A stretch of DNA of 64,000 bases, from assembly GCA_963678705.1 (NCBI GenBank), contig OY783220.1, forward strand, positions 6,655,001 through 6,719,000, written 5' to 3'. The stretch comes from Panorpa germanica (lineage: Eukaryota > Arthropoda > Insecta > Mecoptera > Panorpidae). Positions 23,947-35,289 of the stretch are shown here, piece by piece. A program made the position numbers and the translations under genes. How positions within the stretch are numbered: the first letter of the stretch is position 1; the number at the start of each line of letters is the position of its first letter. The notes beneath the pieces were generated by a model that saw only the letters and a list, made by a program, of their open reading frames with translations, was not told the DNA's origin and did not search any database.

Positions 23947-24400
23947 CCACGAATCAAAATTCAAAAAAATATCTAGTTCTAGTTCTAGCTCTAATTCTGA
24001 GAATTGGGCCTAAATGATACCTTGAAAGAAAGGCCAATGAACGAGCATGTTTTTAAAAAGGTTTGAACAATCGAGGCTATTTTATTTATTGTTCTAAATG
24101 CCATAAACTGCGCACCTTTTTTTAATTTTAAAAGGTTTTACGACTTCAAAAGCGTCTATTATTGTTTTTAAATAAGACAGATGCTTGGAACTTGGTTTAT
24201 TAGTTTAGGTACACATCTGATAAACGCCAAAAAATAAAACAATTAACATACCAACTTAAATTGAGCCACTGTGAGCATTTAACTGTCAGAAATTGGGTTT
24301 TTAACTTCGCCTAAGACATGTATGGCTCAAAATGTTCTAAATGGTCTCAACTATCATCCCCTTAAGGCTTTGCACCTTGCTACCAAACACCCTGTATATA
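23947..24400 (-). repeat. Repeat F, right (longer) copy
   Basis: The outer 67 bp (24334-24400) are the exact reverse complement of 17335-17401. About 340 bp further in, a GTTCTA-type short tandem and the TCTAGTTC-rich block (23975-24000) match the inner part of the left copy. The intervening sequence includes GTTCTAAATGCCATAAACTG, a 17-bp part of which recurs near 28991. There is no ORF. It may be a CR1-like LINE end or a DNA transposon end. Confidence 0.75.
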
Positions 24401-26548
24401 TTGATTTAGTTATTTGTTATCAAGTTTTTCCCCCTCTTTCAAAAGTTTTACGGACGCCCATGACTGTAGAAGTGCATGTGTACTGCAGTAGCTGCTTCTA
24501 ACTTATGCGATAATTATCTATCTATCCTTTATATTATAGTGGAAGATTATTGCAAAGACTCCTTAGTCGTAGAACTAATGCAGAATATATTAGCGTTAGG
24601 AATATATTTGTTCTGTATGAACTTTAGATACCATTAGGAGTATTATAAAGCAAGTTTTTATATTAAGGGGGTTGCACCGTTCTGAGAGGGTGAAAATGAA
24701 ATTTTCTCTACTAAAATATATAGCCATTTAACAATAGGTTTACAATAAAATTCAACTTACACGGTATGTGACACAACCGTATCTACTTATTTAATTAAAT
24801 CCTGAGACGCCCTCCTCTTCTCCGCAATCCTTTTAGAAGTACCGCCGAAGGATTGAAACATTTTTGTTTTATAAAAATACTACCTAGAATTTTTAAAAAT
24901 AGCATAAGTAAGGCTTTTATTAGTGTCGTATGTTTAAGTCGCACTAGTCTGTACGTTAAAAGAACAAACATATTTAGTACACTTATGTCTAAATAATGTC
25001 AACTTATGAGTCGCACCAGTGTGTACGACACATTATATAGAAACGAAAAACGTTAAATTTTCCAATTATTTTACTATGTATTACTAAAGGACTATATGAA
25101 ATGTATTATTTGATTTTTTAAGAACATACGTCAATAATAATCCCATGGGACCACTCATGAAGAGCTTTAAAAATATCCACATATAGTCGAAGCTTGTTAG
25201 AGTGAGATAAAAACTGTAGTGTGACAAAGATAGATATACTATGTGACGTAATTTAAGCACAGAACCATTGAAATGCTTGGCAAATATTACATATAGAATT
25301 TAAACAATTCTGTTGTTTCAGAGAAAATCGGATTATTTTGCAGAATGTGTATTTTGGTAAAATAAACCTAAATAGATTAAAGATTAAATGAAAGGCACAA
25401 TCAACTTCATTACGCAAACATTTGTTCATTCTTTGGTTGTTTGTTGATTTTGATTCAGATTCAATTTTTTAAATAAAATTATAAGAATTGGTATTTATGA
25501 TATATAATTCTTCCAATCACTGAAAAAGATTTTTGGTAATATTATGTCACTGTAAAATTAATTTAGAATCCTTAAATGAGAACTATACTTATTAAATTAA
25601 AAGTCTGAATATTAATCAAATTTAGGGCTTTCTTCCTGACTTTCGCTCTTTAGTAAAGCGGCGGAAACACCTCTTCTTGTTTCCTTAAGTTCGAATATAA
25701 TTTCTTTGAAAAAAAGATGACTCTTCTTCACATTACTAGTGATAGGTTCGTGGGCGTATAAAAGACCGGTAAAAATATAATAATTTCAAATATTTCGCTC
25801 CCTATCTTTCCACGACAAACAAGTATAAAGCCGGTCTAATCCCCAGTGTGCGCTCGCTCTTATTTCAACATTTAATTAAGTTGAAAATAGTATCAAGTTT
25901 TGCAAGTACACATAATGTACCTTTATTAACCACTCGGACATTTATTCTTCTTCCTCTCTAACACATATAGATAAATCTAAAATGTTATCTTTTAAATACT
26001 CCCTGTATCTCTCCACTCAATTCTCTCTCTCTCTCTCTTTGCTTTTAACCGTACATTGCATACCATCGTACATAGAAGTATATCTGATTTCAAGTTTGTC
26101 AAATAAATCATTTTGAATATTTGCTTAGAAATTAGAAAATTAAACTTGCTAGTATCAGATTATAACACGAGATGGGTCTGCCAAGCTCTACACGCTCTGT
26201 GCCTTAGAGGCCATTCATTATAGTCTATAGTAACGACCGTCTACATTCAACAAAGCCCGCAAATGAAATCCGATACGAAGCTCTAGTGTAGCTTTGCTCT
26301 GCTTTACTTTGCTTTGGTTTGCTTTGCTTTACTTTACTCTGGTTGGACTTTAAACACTAGTAGATACCATTAGAAGTAAATTGAATATCTTACATAACCT
26401 GGTCGATGTGGAAGACATAAATACATTAATTAGTGTTCTTATTAAATTTTGTTATCTCTCTCTAGCATATTGTGACTTGTGGGTGGAAAGAAGTAGCATT
26501 ATCTTCGCTTAATAACAAAATGTGTTTCTCACTATAAATATAATATCT
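24401..26548. other. AT-rich stretch with microsatellites
   Basis: A CT run lies near 26021-26038 and a degenerate CTTTG/CTTTA tandem at 26288-26340. TATAAAGCCGG at 25824 is TATA-like but has no supporting promoter or exon. Nothing else is recognised. Confidence 0.5.
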
Positions 26549-26680
26549 AAATATATTAAAATTCAGCCTGCGTATGTTTGTGCTTGTAAAACTCTAAAAA
26601 TAGTCGGTCAATTGCGTTTTTGTATTGATTTAAAATGACACCTCTTGTTGAAAGACCCTGAATAAAGATATTATTTACAT
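26549..26680 (-). repeat. RTE-like repeat D fragment
   Basis: CAGCCTGCGTATGTTTGT and TAGTCGGTCAATTG match, inverted, 49830-49895 (CAATTGACCGACTA and ACAAACATACGCAGG). It is a short non-coding 3-prime-like fragment of the repeat better preserved inside the 49-kb hAT element. Confidence 0.55.
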
Positions 26681-26689
26681 ATTTATTAT

Positions 26690-27225
26690 ATGATGTTGAT
26701 TAGCTTTGTTATTATTTTTAATTTAATTTAAATATATTTTAATTTCACTGATTATTTATCCTATGTATTACATTTATATTTCATTTATTAATTTTCTGTC
26801 TCGTAAAAATTGTAATAGTTTGTTATTGTAAATGTGGTTGTCATAAATTATGTCAGTAATGTTGTCGGCTAGTTGTAAATTTTGTCTAATCTGGTGAAAT
26901 TAATTGCATTGTAGTAGCAGGTGTTCAATTGGTAATTCTTTTTTACAAGTGTCGCAAATACGTTGTCTTTGTCTCTTGAGGATGTATTCATGTGTAATTT
27001 TTGTTTGTAATTTCTGTATTTGGTAACTAGTGTTCAAAATTTTGTATTGCTTTTTGATTCGATATAATTTTTGTTCTTGAACATCTGTCTATTCTAGGTT
27101 ACAAATTAGTTTTGTTATTTTTAGATATTTTAATATTTTGATTGTATTAGAAACATTGCCATTGGGTAGATTGGTAATGTTATTATCTAGCTTACGTTTT
27201 GTCTTATTTGATTAAATTTGGTTAT
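26690..27225 (-). mobile_element. LINE-2 C-terminal region, two ends in tandem
   Basis: On minus one frame reads RKLDNNITNLPNGNVSNT, ILKYLKITKLI, one stop, then QEQKLYRIKKQYKILNTS and ITHEYILKRQRQRICDTCKK, ELPIEHLLLQC. It then continues with a second terminal segment (LQLADNITDIIYDN, KLLQFLRDRKLINEI) before the 3-prime UTR. The CX2C-HX4C knuckle marks the end of a LINE ORF2. The first segment is homologous to the terminal peptide, so two copies appear joined head to tail, or one copy is internally duplicated. Stops make it non-functional. Confidence 0.75.
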
Positions 27226-27348
27226 TTTGGTGTTAATTTGGTGTTTCACTTTTCTTTTCTTCTGCGAGTGTTACAAAATGGTTGTCATTCCCGCTTCAAG
27301 ATATACGAGTATTTGTGTCTGATTTTTATATATCATACTCTTAAACCC

Positions 27349-27936
27349 CATTCCCAGTTACTGAGTTTTAGTATTCATTAAAGGTTTTAAAGTAAAGTGT
27401 AAATTTTAGCTTGTGAAATATAAAGAAATAAAATGAATTATATTAAATATAATCTTATCTTCTTAATATATATAAATTACGTGTCACGTTGTATGTCCGC
27501 GATGGACTCCTAAACTACTTAACCGGTTTTAATCAAATTTGTACACCGTGTGCAGTTTGATCCAACTTGAAAGATAGGATAGCTTACATCTCAATTTATG
27601 ATTGCAATATTATATTATTGCAAATTGTTTGTCTATTAATTATCTGTTAGCTCCAAACGATTTTAAAAGATGGCGACATCTGTTGACAGATTGAGTAAAT
27701 ATTCTGTTGACTAGATTGAGTAAATATTCAATAGATGGCGCTATAATGTAATATGACAAAAACGTTAGACACAGCAACGCGTGGCCGGGACAGCTAGTAA
27801 TTTATATAAAATAAGGATAATAATTATTACAAAATAATGTCTATTACTGACGCATAAAGCATGACTTTATACGTTCAAAATTACATTTAAGATTAAAACC
27901 CTAAATTAAAACTAAAAACAGTGAGTGGGAATGAAG
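27349..27936. mobile_element. TTAA-family J transposon with a nested repeat C
   Basis: The left terminus CATTCCCAGTTACTGAG is preceded by TTAA (27341-27344). The right terminus CAGTGAGTGGGAATGA ends at 27934, followed by AGCTTTAG, where the TTAA is degraded to TTTA. The middle (27454-27800) is replaced by RTE-like repeat C, which therefore inserted later. No ORF. Confidence 0.6.
27454..27800 (-). repeat. RTE-like interspersed repeat C, copy 2
   Basis: Inverted relative to 3355-3725 and clearly similar over its whole length, ending at GGCCGGGACAGCTAGT. The tail side (TCTTCTTAATATATATAAAT) points away from the head as in copy 1. The same internal 24-bp near-duplication is present, so it predates the separation of the two copies. 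Confidence 0.75.
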
Positions 27937-29236
27937 CTTTAGTCTCGCTAATGATGATATAAGTTCAAATATCTTCAAAACGAGGAAGTTTTCATAGGAG
28001 GTTTTGGTTTAACTTGATTCAGCCTATTGCTCTTACAAGTACGACGTGGTACTTACGGGACACCCTGTGTATGCATAATTAGCATTATTAATAAACAAGT
28101 GTTGACACCTGTGACAATAAATCACCGGATCATGACTGTCCTGTTTCTGTCATGGACACGTGGACAACGAATGAACTAGAATGAATTTCTTTTTTCGATC
28201 CATATGAATGCCTCTCTCTCTCTCTCTCGTATGGAGGTACTTTATTACATACCATATAATTCCGATTAAGGTGACAGTTGTCGTATAGATCATTCTTAGT
28301 AGAACTTCTTGACACATATATTAAACTATATAAACACATTTATATTGCATTTATCTTACACAATATGAAACTGTTTCTCACATAATACCATTTGGTACCA
28401 TTCAAATGATATATGCTAACACATACAACAATTCCATAGCCGTTCATGAGTTGTTCTTGTTGCCTATGTACCAGGCGTTATATTATAACTGTGACGATAT
28501 ATCAACGCGATGTACGTAGTACGTAGTACGATGTGTAATGTGTATCCATGTGCTCTGCTCTTGTGAAATTATACACGGGGTTTGTTGCCTGCCTGCTGTT
28601 ACTGCCTCGTCCCGCAGTCAGGACCAATATATACGGAAATTGCCTTTCTGAAGCCACACCAGGCGGATCAGGCTACCGGGCCACCAGGAAAACAACGTAT
28701 ACATATGAGTAGAGAACGAGACGAGCTGCCAGACCGTCAGTCGACGTACGCCTGAAGTACATACTGCAAATATTGCACGTAATTTTCATGAACACATATG
28801 TAATACGTATGGAACAACTACATTTTATTTTACTACATATATTACGCTATAAAAATTTATTCTGTAATTTATTTTTTTACGTGTTATGATTATATTTGGA
28901 CCTTGCGGAACGTATAAAGTGATAAGAGTGGGGGGGGGGGGGGGGCGGTTAATGATCCAGTATGCCAACGTACGCAACGGACTACTTTTTGTTCTAAATG
29001 CCATTTCTCTTATTTTTGCTCTTGCATATAATAAAATTGTATCGAATTGCACTGTATAAATCCCAAATTTTTAGGGCAAGCAGACCACAAATAACTTAAA
29101 AGTCTGAGAACGAAGGCGCCTCGATCAAATTTATAGAAGCTAGTGAACTGATTTTTTAGGTGTTATTTTTATAATTTGAAATATAGGTTAATATATATAG
29201 TACCGTGCATTGAAATCTTCTGTAAAGTTAGATCCC
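27937..29236. other. Non-coding stretch with homopolymer and CT microsatellite
   Basis: A CT run lies near 28210-28228, a GC-richer patch at 28540-28760, and G16 at 28930-28945. Open frames here cross these simple repeats and have no domain. The 17-mer shared with repeat F (TTTGTTCTAAATGCCAT) starts near 28989. Confidence 0.5.
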
Positions 29237-29697
29237 TTTTTTTTAAATTTATTTACTTATTTGCCTTGACTTTTATTCGTCATAGCTACCATCAAACATT
29301 TATATATATTTAACATTCTATAATTCTATTTTACAAATTTCTAAATATTTAAATAATTTACCAAATTAATTTGGTACACTTAACAAAAATTTAGTATTAC
29401 CAAGAAAAGTTTTAATCGCATCTAATATTTCACTATTGAATTTTGATCTTTGTAAACTATAATTTATGCATTCAAATATAATATGATCCAAAGTTCCTTC
29501 TTCACCACATTGACATCTATCGTCGGATGTAATATTAATTTTATACAGGTGATCTGCAGTTTTACAATGATTAATTTTGATTCTGATTATAGTTGATATA
29601 ATTTTGCGGAACTCATTTCTGAAACATCTTTTCTTACTTAAATTTGGATGAAACATATAATTTCTTTCTTTTAGCCGACATTTGTTAATGAAGTATT
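29237..29697 (-). mobile_element. LINE-1 (I-clade-like) 3-prime fragment, copy 2
   Basis: On minus: FINKCRLKERNYMFHPNLSK, FRNEFRKIISTIIRIK, the knuckle CQCGEEGTLDHIIFEC, LNSEILDAI-like sequence (KFNSEILDAIKTFLGN), then a stop at 29366. This stop is earlier than in the other copies. A 3-prime UTR and a T run at 29237-29244 (the A tail) follow. It is 5-prime truncated at about 29697, where it meets a MITE-A-related fragment. The 96-codon open frame is part of this fragment, not a gene. Confidence 0.85.
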
Positions 29698-29818
29698 GGT
29701 TTCCCCTTTAATAATTAAAGGGGAAAATGACTACATTAATTGTTATTTATATTGTGTCAACTTTGTCAATTGTATAGTTTCGTTTTATAGAAATTGAAAC
29801 ATGGTTCACAAGGCCATT
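29698..29818 (-). repeat. MITE-A-related terminal fragment
   Basis: It contains the palindromic centre TTCCCCTTTAATAATTAAAG and the run TTTTATAGAAATTGAAACAT, ending in GGTTCACAAGGCCATTA. This is a diverged version of the MITE-A terminus. It represents one arm only. Confidence 0.6.
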
Positions 29819-30635
29819 ACCGAAAGATTTCGATTTTTCTCCTAATTGATAGAACAACAAAATACATCCTGGATTTCTTCATCCTCATTACTAATGATCA
29901 TAAAATCACTAATTATTTAGTTAAATTATTGTATTTTATTGTCCAGCCCCAATGTCCGACTGTCCCAATGTTCAAATGTCCAATTGTCCAAATCGTTTTG
30001 TTTTGGTCGTTTTGGTTCACTGTTTTCGACTATTCTATTCAAAGTGGACTACGGAACTACACACACACTTAAACACACATACACACATAGTGCGATTGTT
30101 GTAGCAACGATTTATGACGTCACGGTATAAATTGATAGCCACGGTTATAAGGGAGTGGCAAAGCGCGAGAGGTAAGGGGTAACGAATAGAGTGGTTTTGT
30201 ATGGGAATGGGATTCAGAATGGAATAGGATTCACTATGCCATAGACTAGGCTAAGGGTGGGTGTAGGAGTGAGAACGATGGGGTGGGGGGTGTGGAATGA
30301 GATAGTATATTGTATATGACTATGTAATAGTAAGCATGGTGAATTGGTAAACGGGCACATCACATGTATGAATATGTGCCAGTGTGTGTGTGTGTGTGAT
30401 ATGCAAATAACCATACAAATACTATAGAATGAAACACATTTACTATCTCCCTAAGTGTAGTGGCTTCAATAGGGCAAAATTCAGAAGAACAGTAGCTTTA
30501 ATTTTAAATAATTTGAGTTCGTTTCTATTATATTTTGTAAAGCCGTGTAATTTGTGACCTTATAACAGTTATCAAGCAGATCAAAACGTTTTTGGGATAA
30601 AACTTTTGTAACGAATTAAATTTGTGGCCATGTAT
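29819..30635. other. Non-coding stretch
   Basis: There is a short degenerate tandem of ATGTCC(A/G)A-type units at 29948-29995, CA and GT tracts near 30060 and 30385, and TGACGTCA at 30115-30122. Open frames of 63-92 codons show no domain. Confidence 0.5.
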
Positions 30636-31750
30636 AGTACGGGTTGCCCAGTAAACATTTTGGAGTCACTTTTTTGTCATGAAAGACATCATTCCCAGTT
30701 CATTTACAGTTTAATTTCTTACAGTCGTTCATATGAATTGTCTGTTTTATCGGCTACAAATGGCGAAAACTCCACCTGTCGGGAATACATATGAAGATAA
30801 AGTTGATAGAAACGTTACAAAACAGGACACTTCACCAAATTGTTTATTGGGTATGATCAAAAGGTAACACTGAAAAAACTGACATTGTGTTCAATTATTA
30901 TGCCAAATTTGCTAAAGATCGGTCAACTCCTTTATTTGCAATGTTGGATGAATCAGTCGACTTCAGTAGTGCATGCCGATTTTTGCTTTATAGCTTTAAT
31001 TAATCAAGTAAAATATGGTATACAAAATGAAGTCACACGAATCTAGTTCTGGTGTAAATTGGGAACCACCTTACTTATTTCCGTTACATTTTATGGATGA
31101 CAATTCAATGTTATCTTCCTCAAAATACCTTCCTTGGCAAACCACACAGTGCTGGAGATGGTTCTTCCAATCGTTCTTCCAATTGTAGAACTCGGATACT
31201 GGAATAGCCTTCAACTAGTCCGTTACACTCGTTTCAATGTCCCTTGATGTGATTTTTTAATGTCGGCAAGTAATAAAAGTCATAAACGCCCAAATCAGGT
31301 GAATAAGGAAGCTAAGCAGCTATAACTCGTTTGTTGAAATTGCTGTGTGACAAGGCATATGTGACAATATTATGATGGTCTTCACGTATGATCCGTTTTC
31401 GTTCATTCTGACTATTAACCGACGATTTGATGCACAAGACCCCGGATTCTACAGACATTTTCATCGGTTCGTAAAGATGAAGACGTTCTACTGTATGATT
31501 CATCTTCAATCTTCCTTCTAAAAATTTCGTAAATCACCGAAGAACCTAAACCCTTCATAAAAACACTGCCTCCCTAGACCTGATTTGTTTTTCTTGAGGA
31601 AAGATAGAATCAGCAGCATTGGAAGAACGGTCTATAGTTTTTGTGGTATGGTGGTTCCATATATGTGAGATACATCGCTGTCTGATAAGTTTTTGGTTAT
31701 GTAAGTACATAATTAATACTCCGCACACGGTGTCGTCAATTTCACCCATT
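30636..31750 (-). mobile_element. Mariner-clade transposon remnant (transposase pseudogene)
   Basis: The minus strand carries pieces of a Tc1/mariner-superfamily transposase. Near 31420-31510 one frame reads SRTSSSLRTDENVCRIRGLV, the linker between the two helix-turn-helix domains. A different frame reads HHNIVTYALSH and, after one stop, LPYSPDLGVYDFYYLPTLKN (31291-31308 covers PYSPDL), the block with the last catalytic Asp. The C-terminus near 31110 reads QGRYFEEDN, the YFE-D motif of mariners. The first catalytic Asp region between these is missing, so a large internal deletion has fused the N- and C-terminal parts. GGGTTGCCCAGTAA near 30640 may be one degraded terminus. Dead element; the outer limits are uncertain. 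Confidence 0.75.
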
Positions 31751-31751
31751 T

Positions 31752-32390
31752 AATGGGCTTGTGTCCTATGTTTTAATTTCTATAAAAGTGTACTATATAT
31801 TGATAAAGTGGGTTACTAGAACCTCAAATGTTAAATAATTTTTTAATAACTCCTTATATGTTAAAAGATATTAACAATTAAAAAAGCCATTTTTTTCTCT
31901 TTAATTATTAAAGGGATTTAACGTTGTACACATTCCAAGTGCATGTGACATCACAATTCTTGTGTAAGGTTACCAACCTCACAGCTCATAAATCACTGCT
32001 ATATGTATTTATATATCAAAATATCAAATATTATTTACAGCTATTTCAAGGAATAATAAAATTCCAATATTATGTCTGCCTTAGCAGGGTTAAATAAAAT
32101 AAAAACTTATTATTCTTTGATTTGACTTGATTATTTGACTACCAACAGCTACAGAACATTACCACACCACTGACCTACTCAACAAATAACTGACGTTAAA
32201 ATGCATTTCACGTCATAAAAATATGGCCGACCATTTCTAGCGCTAAAACTACAATTCAAACTTTTAATTGCTATATCTCCGTCAATATTTAGATATTTAA
32301 AAAATAGACACACCAATACACATTTATTAACATCAATTTCAATCAACAATTGAAAAATCGACCACTAAAAAATGAGGATACAAGCCCATT
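31752..32390 (+). mobile_element. MITE family A, copy 1
   Basis: It starts AATGGGCTTGTGTCCT and ends with AGGATACAAGCCCATT, the inverted terminus with one change. It is 639 bp and collinear along its whole length with copies at 42110, 45475 and 62369. The conserved interior includes CTCCTTATATGTTA, GCATGTGACATCACA, GTCTGCCTTAGCAGGG and ATGGCCGACCAT. It has no coding capacity. A TA precedes the ATGGGC in all four copies, suggesting a TA target. Confidence 0.9.
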
Positions 32391-33279
32391 TCTTAAATCA
32401 ACTACACCCACATTTGTAATACATCCAATAAATCAAGTACAAATATATTCTCATTTCTACTTAAAATGTTTAAATCATTAATGAATTTCTTTATTATAAA
32501 CGAATAACATAATATATGTGGTCCTATACGAATATGATGCTACGATGCTTTTGATACTTACGTAGTCCAAAGAATTCGATCAGTACAATCAAGTTAGGAT
32601 ATCAAGGCTTTTGAACGACACTAGGAGAATCAAAGGACCAGCAGTCAGTTCGGGTTATATCCAGTGATTTATTTACAAAGTAGCGTAGGCGTTGGGTGAC
32701 GGGTGGTGGGAGAGGGTGGGAGTAGGTTCGCCCATTGGTAGATGTGTAGGTGACCCGGAGGTATGTTTTTGTGTTTTATTTATATTTATATAAATATATT
32801 TTATATTCATTATTATTTATATTGTGTATCTGGGTCTATTTTTTAGAAGTAGAAAATAAGAAAACAAAATGGAAGATGAAATCTGAGAGAATAAATACGT
32901 CAGAGCTTATCTCTAATAAAAAATAAATACAACTTAAATTTTAGGAAAAATATGTTTTTTGTTTCCTTTTTTTTTGCTTTTTTTAACAATAAGATAAATT
33001 TAATTTGGATTTAGATTGTTGTTCATGCAGCTATAGAAATAGCTTTCATTATTTATTTTTAATGTTTATTTTTTGTTATATAACAACAGCGGATATTGTC
33101 AATTAATCGACAACAATTAATTACACATCCAAGATTAGTTTAAATATTTTAATAATCTGGTAACCACATTCGTAACGAGCGTATAGGGATATGAATTCGG
33201 ATGAGGTTTTAAAATATATGTAAAGAAATTATATTTCTTTAGTTGGTAACACTGACCAGAGATATTACAATTGCATACT
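32391..33279. other. AT-rich non-coding stretch
   Basis: A GC-richer patch (32690-32765) has no ORF. Nothing else is recognised. Confidence 0.5.
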
Positions 33280-33540
33280 GGCCAGGTTGGCTAACGGTAT
33301 ATATAACGGTAGTGTATATATAACGGCCAACGCAGTTGATATTTGGAGTTGACAGAACTCACTGTGCATAATGTAAAGTTATTATAAAATTATTAGATTT
33401 CAGAAGCAACACATAAATTTGATTAAGAATTTGTAATTCTTATTAAAATTTCTTATAAAACGACATTGAAAGTTTATTATTTATATATTTATTTATTTTT
33501 TCTGATTATAATTCGGTAATTCGAACAGCTAATGATATAA
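33280..33540 (-). repeat. Repeat E, rearranged copy
   Basis: GTTGATATTTGGAG, GAACTCACTGTGCATAATG and TTCAGAAGCAACACATAA match repeat E in minus orientation. The next block, AACGACATTGAAAGTTTATT, matches E in plus orientation, so its inner part is inverted relative to the 45- and 59-kb copies. The body between the first two blocks is missing about 170 bp. Class unknown. Confidence 0.6.
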
Positions 33541-34156
33541 ATATATCAATACGAACTGCAACGTTGGCTATACTGTTGCTATGACAATTACATTAAAATC
33601 CTTCTCCATTTTGAACTAAAACTATAAAAACTACTAATTGGAATAGATTCGTGTTACAGTAGTAGTAGTACTATCAGGAGTATGAAAAACGTAAAACGTG
33701 CAAAATGTGACAAGAAAAAAGTAAAAGATATAAATTCACAAAAAGTTAAAATCAAATTTATAATAGCGAATGTAAAGTGGCACTAGCCTTTACATTTATA
33801 TTATGTTCATGCAGCTTCTAACTTCAGAGTATCTGGTATGGACCGAAACGAACTCGTTACTTGTACGTGAATGTAGGTGCAATTAAAATGTTGTAAAGCT
33901 GCAGCTACATGCCAGTCGAATAAATTCAAGTAACTGCAATTATATTAGAAGCGTGTGGATTCACTTCTATGGTATTTATGTATGGGTATATGAGAGTATA
34001 TGGTTTTAATATGGTGTAAGTATTGAGCCCGTTCGTGATAAAGTTTACAAATGACTTATCGAACGTTATACGAATATAATACCACATACAAGTTGATAGA
34101 TAATATAGACCACTATTTTAGACAGAGCCGGCCGACATTTTCTGCATGGCGGACCC
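33541..34156. other. AT-rich non-coding stretch
   Basis: A short AGT trinucleotide run lies near 33658-33670. Nothing else is recognised. Confidence 0.5.
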
Positions 34157-34160
34157 TTAA

Positions 34161-35162
34161 ACTATCATTCCCACTTACTGTTTTAATTTTGTATTTAATA
34201 TAAATTGAATTGCTTATGCGAATATGCGTGGCCATTCCCTAAATCATGCTTAATTTAGAATTTAATTTACGTTTTCTTTCCTTTTATAGCATCTTACAAA
34301 GCCCTATGTTTTTGTATTTAAAATACTAATTTAAAAACACTTATTATGGTTAAAACTGTATTATGTTATAACCTCCAAAATGTGACAGATTTGTCAAAAA
34401 GCAGTAGGATTTATTTTTAAAGGAAGTTCAATGTCAGTTTGTCAAAAATAAAGGATGTTTTATCCTGGATATATCTAAAGCTAGCCTGCAATGTTTAAGT
34501 ACTACTAGCTTTAAGTTCCCAAGGCATTTATCTACTGATAAGTCAAGTGTTCAAGTCAGTATAATACTTTCATATGTGAGAGCTGACTTACGTAAACATT
34601 CCCAGCCTTGGAACTTTATATAACAAACCCTAGATGTAACAAGTCATGATATGTTTTGTCCCACCCACTTAAGTTACCTATAAGAAAATTTTGTACTTAA
34701 ATTCATTCACAGTCTATCCTTAAAACTATTAACACTGAATAATCGATAGAGTAATTGTTGGTTAAATTACTTATTATAACTTAATGTGAATCACTAATTC
34801 TAGTAGAACTATTTATATATCAATAAAGTTAAAGTATATTAATAATATTTGATTTATTATTCTTCAATAGAAAAAAATTAAACTAACTTACAAGCTCTAA
34901 ATGACATATCAAAACTTTAAGTCTGTTCGGCAAAACTTAATAAGGAGTAAAAGTAATTTTTATTACTAATTGTTATTAAAAGCAGCAATTTTATTTATTC
35001 AACATTAAATTTTGTCCAACTGTTCAATTTATATTACTAATAATGCATGTATGCTACATCAACTAAATTAACTAAACTTAAAAATCTGAAAACGTAAAAT
35101 CTATATTAGAATATTAAATAAAAACGTGAATTATATATCAAAAGAGTGAGTGGGAATGAGCC
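34161..35162. mobile_element. TTAA-family J transposon, longest copy (about 1 kb)
   Basis: Left TTAA (34157-34160) is followed by ACTATCATTCCCACTTACT. The right end AGTGAGTGGGAATGAGCC is followed by TTAA (35163-35166). CCTTAAA is present at both flanks. The outer thirds are collinear with the copy at 37950-38440, while the central part (about 34455-34930) is absent there, so the shorter copy is an internal deletion or this one carries an insertion. No transposase frame is present. TTAA-specific insertion is characteristic of the piggyBac superfamily, but the terminus does not show the usual CCC start. Confidence 0.75.
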
Positions 35163-35289
35163 TTAAAGGTGACGCAGCGACTAGCTCTAAAAATGCATAG
35201 CGTTGAAGCGTTATGGCAAATAGAACTAAAAGTCCTTTTTAGTGAAAGTTCGCGAGTTTTAGTTATCTATAACAAAGTTACCTACATGA

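Noticed and set aside
27454..27800. CRISPR-like array from the repeated GAATATTTACTC units
   Set aside because: Only two near-copies inside a dispersed eukaryotic repeat, with no spacers.
29366..29656. 96-codon minus frame as a host gene
   Set aside because: It is a LINE-1 C-terminal fragment with knuckle, 3-prime UTR and A tail shared by two other copies.
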